Shown here: piece by piece, positions 59,180 through 64,000 of the stretch
Position numbering within the stretch: position 1 is the stretch's first letter
Layout of the letters: every line of letters begins with the position of its first letter
Assembly: GCA_963751105.1 (NCBI GenBank)
Contig: CAVVTG010000002.1
Span: forward strand, 2,232,001 to 2,296,000
Direction of reading: 5' to 3'
Origin: JACVRW01 sp963751105
GTDB taxonomy: Bacteria; Actinomycetota; Thermoleophilia; Solirubrobacterales; Thermoleophilaceae
Length of the DNA: 64,000 bases
The notes under the pieces: model-generated
The model's input: only the letters and a program-made list of their open reading frames with translations
The model's database searches: none
Told to the model about the DNA's origin: nothing
Position numbers and translations under genes: made by a program

Positions 59180-60760
59180 ATGAGATCTGCGCGCCTGTTC
59201 CGGATCCTCACCGTCGTTGCCCTCGCCGTTGCGGGCCTCGTGGCCGCTGCGCCCGCGGCCGCGGGCGGATCGGGCGGCACCCCTTCGCCGGGGGCCGCCG
59301 GTCTCGGTGACCGGCTCTTCCCCAACCTGGGCAACGGCGGCTACGACGCGCGGCACTACCACCTCGATCTCCGCTACGGCAGTGCGCCGGCTGATCCGGT
59401 GGAGGGCACGGTGACGATCGCGGCCCGCGCTCAGCAGTCGCTGTCGCGCTTCAACCTCGACTGGGCGGGCGCGAGCCTGGGCGCCGTGGCCGTGAACGGC
59501 CGCCCGGCCACGTGGACCCTCGAGGGCGAGGAGCTCGTGATCACGCCCAAGCGTCCGCTGCGCAAGCACCGGACCTTCTACGTGGAGGTGTCGGACTTCG
59601 TGGCCGTGCCGACAGAGCCGGACCTCAACGACCCGACCTCCGCAGCGCTCTTCATCACTCCCGACGGCACGGCCACCGCAGCGCAGCCCGACCTCGCCCA
59701 CCGCATCTTCCCGTCGAACGACCACCCACGCGACAAGGCGAGCTTCAGCTACCGCCTCGATGTTCCCAGCGAGCTGCTCGCCGTGGCCAACGGGGTGCTC
59801 ACCCGCAGGCGCGACCGTGGCGACCGCACGATCTGGCACTACCGCCAGCGCCAGCCGATGGCCACCGAGCTGATCCAGCTCGCCGTCGGCAAGTACGACT
59901 TCATCGATCGCGGCCGCCACCACGGCGTGGACGTGCGCGACCTGACCGCTCGCAAGCTCACTCCCCTGGTGGAGCCCCTGCTGGAGGTGGAGACCGACCA
60001 CATCGACTGGATGCAGGACCTGGTGGGGCGCTATCCATTCGACCTCTACGGGTCGCTGGTCGTGGACGTCGAGCTGGGCTTTGCCCTCGAGACCCAGACG
60101 CTGTCGATCTTCGACCGGGTCTGGTTCACCGAATACGGTGAGGGCACCTGGGATCCGGTGATGCTCCACGAGCTGTCCCACCAGTGGTTCGGGAACAGCG
60201 TCGCGCCCTACGAGTGGAGCGACCTGTGGCTCAACGAGGGTCACGCCTCCTGGTACGAGTTCACCTACGCGGAGGAACTTGGCTTCCTAGAGGAGGACAC
60301 GACCGGCTATCCCGGCGACATCGGCTACGCCGACCTCGATGACTACATGAAATCGATCTACGCCCTGGGTGACGGCTGGCGTGCTGCGTTCGGTCCGGTC
60401 GCGTTGCCGAGGAGCGCGGACACGCTCTTCAGCCTGAACGTCTATCCCGGTGGCGCTCTGGTCCTGTACGCGCTGCGCGAGGAGATCGGCCGCGAGGCGT
60501 TCGAGCGTCTTGAGCGGACCTGGGTGCAGCGCTATCGCGGCGAGTCGGCCGGCACGGACGACTACATCGAGCTGGCCTCGAAGGTCGCCCGGCGCGACCT
60601 GACCGGCTTCCTCGAGGCCTGGCTGTATGGGACGACCACGCCGCCGATGCCCAACCACCCGGACTGGACCGTGCTGCCGGTGGAGGCTCCCGCCCCCGCC
60701 GCGGCCGCGCTCTCGATCGCGGGTGACAGTGCGCGCGGAGCCGCCATGCGCCGCCGTTGA
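59180..60760 (+). CDS. Secreted M1-family metallopeptidase
   Basis: A 526-residue exported zinc aminopeptidase-like protein. It has a signal peptide (ILTVVALAVAGLVAAAPAAA), an N-terminal beta domain (YDARHYHLDLRYG), ELGFALETQTLSIFD in the place of the GxMEN motif, the zinc site VMLHELSHQWFGN with the third ligand in WLNEGHASWYE, and a helical end. Replacement of GAMEN by ALETQ-like sequence is common in bacterial secreted M1 proteins. It is divergent from cysM. A GAGG sequence lies upstream of the ATG. Confidence 0.9.
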   Translation: MRSARLFRILTVVALAVAGLVAAAPAAAGGSGGTPSPGAAGLGDRLFPNLGNGGYDARHYHLDLRYGSAPADPVEGTVTIAARAQQSLSRFNLDWAGASLGAVAVNGRPATWTLEGEELVITPKRPLRKHRTFYVEVSDFVAVPTEPDLNDPTSAALFITPDGTATAAQPDLAHRIFPSNDHPRDKASFSYRLDVPSELLAVANGVLTRRRDRGDRTIWHYRQRQPMATELIQLAVGKYDFIDRGRHHGVDVRDLTARKLTPLVEPLLEVETDHIDWMQDLVGRYPFDLYGSLVVDVELGFALETQTLSIFDRVWFTEYGEGTWDPVMLHELSHQWFGNSVAPYEWSDLWLNEGHASWYEFTYAEELGFLEEDTTGYPGDIGYADLDDYMKSIYALGDGWRAAFGPVALPRSADTLFSLNVYPGGALVLYALREEIGREAFERLERTWVQRYRGESAGTDDYIELASKVARRDLTGFLEAWLYGTTTPPMPNHPDWTVLPVEAPAPAAAALSIAGDSARGAAMRRR

Positions 60761-60767
60761 GCCCGGT

Positions 60768-61382
60768 CTAGAGCCTCAGCAGCCGTTCCGAGCGCTCCAC
60801 GCGCCCGAACTTCATGCCGATGTTGCGCAGCGTGCCGGCGTGCAGGTCTTGGTCGAAGGACGACACCGCGTCGCTGACCGCCACCATCTCGAAGCCGCGG
60901 TGAAAGCCCTCGCGCACCGTCTCCTCCACGCAGATCTGGGTGACCGTTCCGACGGTCACGAGCTGCGACACGTGGCGTGCGCGCAGCACGTCCTCGAGCA
61001 TGGTGTTGTGGAAGGAGCCGTAGCCGTACTTGTCCACCACGGGCTCCGTATCGAGCGGGGCCAGTTCGGGCACCACGTCGTGGCCGAACAGCTCGGTGCC
61101 GTCGTCGTAGGCGCGCGTCACGCCGGGCCAGCACGAGCGCAGCTGCGGGCCGCATTCGGGCGACCAGCTCCACAGGAGGGTGCGCTCGGGTCCCGCGGTG
61201 AAGCGAGTGAAGACCACCGGCCGCCCGATCCGCCTGAACGTCTCCAGCAGCCCGGCGATCACCGGAATGGTGGTGCGGGCGTCGGGCACCTCCTGCGGAG
61301 CGCCCGCGCGGACGAAGTCGTTCTGCATGTCGACCACCAGGAGTGCCTGGCGGTCCGGGTCCAACGGGAAGGGCTGGCTCAT
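60768..61382 (-). CDS. Isochorismatase-family cysteine hydrolase
   Basis: A 204-residue protein with the isochorismatase-like triad: Asp18 (LLVVDMQNDF), Lys118 (VVDKYGYGSF) and Cys151 (TVTQICVEET). These hydrolases split isochorismate, nicotinamide, N-carbamoyl amines or related amides; the Cys nucleophile suggests amide hydrolysis. The ATG overlaps the cupin stop (ATGA), so it is the last gene of a row vapB-vapC-cupin-hydrolase. Confidence 0.88.
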   Translation of the reverse strand: MSQPFPLDPDRQALLVVDMQNDFVRAGAPQEVPDARTTIPVIAGLLETFRRIGRPVVFTRFTAGPERTLLWSWSPECGPQLRSCWPGVTRAYDDGTELFGHDVVPELAPLDTEPVVDKYGYGSFHNTMLEDVLRARHVSQLVTVGTVTQICVEETVREGFHRGFEMVAVSDAVSSFDQDLHAGTLRNIGMKFGRVERSERLLRL

Positions 61383-61741
61383 TCAGTGATGACCGTGTCC
61401 TCGTGGGAGTAGGGCGGCGCGCAGCAGCACAGCAACCGCAGCGGCTCGGTGCCGGTGTTCCAGAGCTTGTGGCGCAGGCCCGGATCGATCACCACCGCGT
61501 CCCCGGGTCCGACCTCACGCTCCTCGTCGCCCACCCGCACCCGGCCGGAGCCGTGGGTGAAGAAGTAGATCTCCTCGGTCGTGCGGTGGAAGTGCTCCCG
61601 CGTCTCGCCGCCCGGCGGCACCGTCGCCTCCGCGAGGCTCTGGTTGGCGGCGTTGCCGGTAGGCACACCGGCGAGCTCACGGATCTGGGAGCCGTCGAGC
61701 GTGGTGAAGGGCTGGCTGGCTTGGAGGTTCGTGAGCTTCAC
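61379..61741 (-). CDS. Cupin-domain protein
   Basis: A 120-residue cupin: REHFHRTTEEIYFFTHGSGRVRVGDEEREVGPGDAVVIDPGLRHKLWNTG, read in parts, shows both cupin motifs with metal-binding H, H, E and the later H. The end CCCAPPYSHEDT is unusually Cys-rich. The GTG start lies five bases after the VapC-like stop, and its stop overlaps the hydrolase start. It may be a regulator-like or isomerase cupin acting with the amide hydrolase. Confidence 0.85.
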   Translation of the reverse strand: MKLTNLQASQPFTTLDGSQIRELAGVPTGNAANQSLAEATVPPGGETREHFHRTTEEIYFFTHGSGRVRVGDEEREVGPGDAVVIDPGLRHKLWNTGTEPLRLLCCCAPPYSHEDTVITE

Positions 61742-61746
61742 GTCGA

Positions 61747-62136
61747 TCAGAGCTCGCTCGGGCCCAGCACTTCGACGGCTCGCTGGGCGCCACGGCGCAG
61801 GCGGCCGTCGAGCGTGAGGAGAGGTACGCCGGCCAGCCGGGCCAGCGCCACGTAGTGAGCGTCGTAGAGCTTGGCCCAGCCAAGCTCCCCGGCCACCTCC
61901 CACGCCTGCTCGAGCAAACCGCGAGGGCGCCGCTCGCTCACCGGCGCGACCTTGAGCGCTTCGAAGGCGAGCGCCGCCAGCTCGTCGGAGATCTCCCTTC
62001 GCCAGCGCAGCTCGTGCAGCGCCGAGGCGGCTTCGGTCCACAACAGCGCCGGGGCCAGCAGCTCCCGCTCGCCCAGTTCCCCGAACCCGGACTCGGAGAG
62101 GGATGCCTGAACGGCCACGCTGGCGTCGATGACCAC
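61747..62136 (-). CDS. vapC: PIN-domain ribonuclease (VapC-type toxin)
   Basis: A 129-residue PIN-domain protein. The acidic active-site residues are visible: Asp4 (VIDASVAVQ), Glu35 (LWTEAASAL), Asp92 (LYDAHYVALA) and Asp110 (LLTLDGRL). VapC toxins cut tRNA or rRNA. The GTG start follows the antitoxin stop by one base. Unlike classical pairs, the partner is an excisionase-like HTH protein. Confidence 0.88.
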   Translation of the reverse strand: MVIDASVAVQASLSESGFGELGERELLAPALLWTEAASALHELRWRREISDELAALAFEALKVAPVSERRPRGLLEQAWEVAGELGWAKLYDAHYVALARLAGVPLLTLDGRLRRGAQRAVEVLGPSEL

Positions 62137-62137
62137 G

Positions 62138-62383
62138 TCAGTGAGCGGCTCGCGACCGCCGCACCGCCGCGACCACGTCCGGCATCGGCTCCCCCGTGAC
62201 GGTGTGGCGCCATCCCGCGGGGACGGCAAGCGTGTTGGTGCCGGTCAGAGCGTCGAGGTCGCCGGGCTCGATCACGTGCTGAGTGCCCACCTTCGTGGCG
62301 GGCAGGCGACCCGCGCGAATCCAGCGCCTGATCGTCTCGGGATCACGTCCAGCGCGGCGAGCCGCCTCCGGCACCGTCAACAT
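62138..62383 (-). CDS. Excisionase/MerR-like HTH protein, probable VapB-type antitoxin
   Basis: An 81-residue protein whose first 50 residues form an excisionase/BldC-like winged HTH: LTVPEAARRAGRDPETIRRWIRAGRLPATKVGTQHVIEPGDLDAL (read in parts). The C-terminal part (PMPDVVAAVRRSR) would bind the toxin. TAGTAT lies six bases before the ATG, within a TAGTAGTAT run, so the pair is probably transcribed leaderless and self-repressed. Confidence 0.82.
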   Translation of the reverse strand: MLTVPEAARRAGRDPETIRRWIRAGRLPATKVGTQHVIEPGDLDALTGTNTLAVPAGWRHTVTGEPMPDVVAAVRRSRAAH

Positions 62384-62421
62384 AGTTGGATACTACTACA
62401 GTCTGGCGGGTGGCCAGGGTG

Positions 62422-62697
62422 TCAGGCGCCGCCGGCCATGGCCGGCAGGATCACGATCGTGTCGCTCTCGGACACGCCGGTGTCGAGGCCGTCGAGCACC
62501 CGCACGTCCTCGTCGTTGAGGTAGACGTTGACGTAGCGGTTGAGGCCGCCGTCTTCAGCGAAGAGCTGAGATTCGGTGGCGGGGTGCTCGGAGGCGAGGG
62601 CGCGCAGCACCTCGCCCACGCTGGAGCCCTCGGCCTCGACCTCCTTGGCGCCCCCCACGGACCCGCGCAGCACGGGCGGAATCTTGATCTTGCTCAC
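62422..62697 (-). CDS. cysO: CysO-like sulfur-carrier protein ending Gly-Gly-Ala
   Basis: A 91-residue ubiquitin-fold carrier of the ThiS/MoaD/CysO group. It resembles CysO of M. tuberculosis (IPPVLR start, RYVNVYLNDEDVR, IVILPAMAGG). The carrier must end in Gly-Gly to be adenylated and turned into a thiocarboxylate, but this one has an extra Ala91 after Gly89-Gly90, as in HcyS-Ala of Wolinella, where a JAMM protease removes it. GTG start; it follows the E1/rhodanese gene by 13 bases. Confidence 0.88.
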   Translation of the reverse strand: MSKIKIPPVLRGSVGGAKEVEAEGSSVGEVLRALASEHPATESQLFAEDGGLNRYVNVYLNDEDVRVLDGLDTGVSESDTIVILPAMAGGA

Positions 62698-62710
62698 AGG
62701 CCGCGGCAGC

Positions 62711-63895
62711 CTATCCGGCGCCGGCGCAGAACGCCTCGTAGTCCGGAAAGACGCCCATCTCCTCGTCGGAGATCTCCCCCGGCTCGCGCGAGCAGATCGG
62801 GCAGTCGGGGTCGCGGCGGACCTTGAGCTCGGTGAAGGTGGTGCCGAGTGCGTCGTAGAGGAGGAGACGACCGGCCAGCGGCTCGCCCGCCCCGGTGATC
62901 AGCTTGATGACCTCCACCGACTGGAGCAGTCCCATCACGCCCGGCAACACGCCGAGCACGCCGGCGGCGCCGCAGGAGGGTGCGAGCTCGGCCGGCGGCG
63001 GCGTCGGGTAGAGGCAGCGGTAGCAGGGTCCCTCGTAGGGGTGGAAGACCGACACCTGGCCCTCGAACCCGAGGATCGAGGCCGACACCACCGGGATCTG
63101 CTTGCGCACGCTCGCGTCGTTCAGCAGGTAGCGCGTGGGGAAGTTGTCGAGCCCGTCGACCACGACGTCGTAGCCGTCGATGATCTCCATGATGTTCTCG
63201 GCGCCGAGGCGGACCGGGTACTTGTCGACCTTCACGTCCGGGTTGATGTCGTGGATCGAGATCTCGGCCGAGTCGACCTTGGGCACCCCGATGCGGTCGT
63301 TCGAGTGGGCCACCTGGCGCTGGAGGTTCGAGAGATCCACCACGTCGTTGTCGACGATGCCGATCGTGCCCACGCCCGCCGCGGCGAGGTAGAGGGCGGC
63401 GGGCGACCCGAGGCCGCCGGCGCCGAGCAGCAGGACCTTGGCGTCGAGCAGCTTGAGCTGGCCCTCGAGCCCGATCTCGGGCACCAGCATGTGGCGCGAG
63501 TAGCGCTCGCGCTGCTCCGCGCTGAGCGCGCGCGGGACCTCGACCTCATAGCCGCGGTCCTTCCACAGCGTGATGCCGCCGCGCATGGAGGCCACGTCCT
63601 CGTAGCCGAGCAGGTCGGTGAGCGTCTGGGCGGCGAAGGCGGAGCGATTGCCCGAGGCGCAATAGAGGATCACCCGCCGGTCGCGGTCACCGACGGCTCC
63701 CTCGATGCGCGACTCGAGATGAGCGCGCGGGACGTGCACGGCACCCGGGAGGTGCGACTGCTCGAACTCGTGCTGCTCGCGCACATCGACGATCACGGCG
63801 CCATTGCCGTTCTGAGTCAGCTCGTGGACCTCCTTGGGATCCACCTCATCGATCTGCTCCTTGACCTTGCGGAGCAGCTCAGCACCACTGGCCAT
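62711..63895 (-). CDS. moeZ: MoeB/ThiF-type E1 with N-terminal rhodanese domain
   Basis: A 394-residue sulfur-carrier activating enzyme. Residues about 15-118 are a rhodanese domain with active-site Cys79 (YCASGNRS). Residues about 125-360 are the E1 domain: RYSRHMLVPEIG, the ATP motif LLGAGGLGSPAALYLAAAG, DLSNLQRQ, and zinc cysteines 291/294 and 365/368. It adenylates the carrier C-terminus and hands over sulfur. MoeZ of mycobacteria has the opposite domain order. An AGAGG site precedes the ATG. It forms an operon with the CysO-like gene. Confidence 0.9.
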   Translation of the reverse strand: MASGAELLRKVKEQIDEVDPKEVHELTQNGNGAVIVDVREQHEFEQSHLPGAVHVPRAHLESRIEGAVGDRDRRVILYCASGNRSAFAAQTLTDLLGYEDVASMRGGITLWKDRGYEVEVPRALSAEQRERYSRHMLVPEIGLEGQLKLLDAKVLLLGAGGLGSPAALYLAAAGVGTIGIVDNDVVDLSNLQRQVAHSNDRIGVPKVDSAEISIHDINPDVKVDKYPVRLGAENIMEIIDGYDVVVDGLDNFPTRYLLNDASVRKQIPVVSASILGFEGQVSVFHPYEGPCYRCLYPTPPPAELAPSCGAAGVLGVLPGVMGLLQSVEVIKLITGAGEPLAGRLLLYDALGTTFTELKVRRDPDCPICSREPGEISDEEMGVFPDYEAFCAGAG

Positions 63896-63928
63896 GTCTA
63901 AACCTCTGAATCCTGGTCGGCTTTCGTT

Positions 63929-63944
63929 ACTTCAAAAAGTATAG
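63929..63944 (-). promoter_or_regulatory. Shared sulfur-gene promoter motif at moeZ
   Basis: On the minus strand it reads CTATACTTTTTGAAGT, with the -10 element TATACT and a palindromic core ACTTTTTGAAGT. It is the partner of the cysM motif at 59091-59106. The transcript would begin near 63932, giving a leader of about 35 bases with an AGAGG ribosome-binding site. Confidence 0.62.
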
Positions 63945-63960
63945 CCGCGCCCGGAACGGT

Positions 63961-63988
63961 ACCGGGGCGCCCTTTCGAGCGCCCCGGT
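63961..63988. terminator. Ten-base-pair hairpin at the window end
   Basis: ACCGGGGCGC (63961-63970) and GCGCCCCGGT (63979-63988) form a perfect ten-base-pair stem with an eight-base loop CCTTTCGA. It lies upstream of the moeZ promoter and may end transcription of a gene beyond the window. No U-tract is present. Confidence 0.5.
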
Positions 63989-64000
63989 GGAAGACCCTGA

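Noticed and set aside
58115..60244. A 709-residue frame extending cysM far upstream
   Set aside because: The extra N-terminal 380 residues are antisense to the M1 peptidase gene and lack any protein-like pattern; CysM is complete from 59092.
1..64000. tRNA, rRNA, CRISPR arrays, insertion sequences, prophage or integron features
   Set aside because: I read both strands for tRNA T-loop/cloverleaf patterns, spaced repeats, transposase or integrase motifs and terminal inverted repeats and found nothing convincing.

Overview
The window is a very GC-rich, gene-dense bacterial chromosome segment (about 68 complete or broken protein genes plus one partial gene, almost no free space). Gene content and style point to Actinomycetota, most likely the class Thermoleophilia (Solirubrobacterales-like). 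This is inferred from an S9 N-terminus of actinobacterial type, a c-di-AMP riboswitch on a cell-wall hydrolase gene, CysO/CysM-type cysteine synthesis, many leaderless genes, and many GTGA/ATGA-overlapping gene pairs. I see no tRNA, rRNA, CRISPR array, insertion sequence, phage or integrase, so the region looks like ordinary chromosome rather than an island.

Layout. 0-3 kb: rplM-rpsI end, then a c-di-AMP riboswitch driving an M23 peptidase. 2-12.5 kb: small accessory enzymes and transporters (methyltransferase, VOC, cupin, PepSY, ECF sigma with SnoaL tail, two DHA2 drug exporters, DUF899, DUF1428, RibD-like reductase, exported intradiol dioxygenase). 12.4-17.7 kb: a large LuxR regulator and an MmpL transporter. 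17.7-24.5 kb: purine genes guaB3-guaA, a LysM/DacA/PfkB operon, pyrF and HU. 24.6-28.3 kb: TldD/PmbA operon. 28.3-31.5 kb: murI-rph-rdgB-CDF operon. 31.6-36.7 kb: Flp pilin, asnB-GT4-small-SPOR operon, HDAC-like deacetylase. 36.7-43.5 kb: nadB, flavin reductase, hydantoinase A/B and a beta-hydroxyacid dehydrogenase. 43.6-49 kb: DUF1802, an exported BNR protein, a second DUF899, DUF2237, an ECF sigma/anti-sigma pair. 49-53.1 kb: a PadR-controlled methyltransferase/FAD monooxygenase pair and a HEYAH metalloprotein. 53.2-55.5 kb: two acyl-CoA dehydrogenases. 55.5-64 kb: sulfur-transfer genes mixed with Tat-exported ferritin-like proteins, tatA, an M1 peptidase and a VapBC-like pair.

The most coherent system is protein-thiocarboxylate cysteine biosynthesis, dispersed over 8 kb: a JAMM protease (mec), an O-phosphoserine-type cysteine synthase (cysM), a CysO-like carrier that ends Gly-Gly-Ala instead of Gly-Gly, and an E1 enzyme with its rhodanese domain in front. 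cysM and the E1 gene share a 16-bp promoter motif. A second theme is leaderless transcription: about eleven genes have a TAnnnT-like -10 element 6-8 bases before the start codon.

Caution: luxR, guaA, asnB and the HDAC gene are each broken by one single-base indel, and a zinc-ribbon gene lacks any start codon. Because guaA is a conserved housekeeping gene and all breaks are single-base in GC-rich runs, consensus errors in the assembly are the likeliest reason. Functions are assigned by reading motifs; no database search was run.
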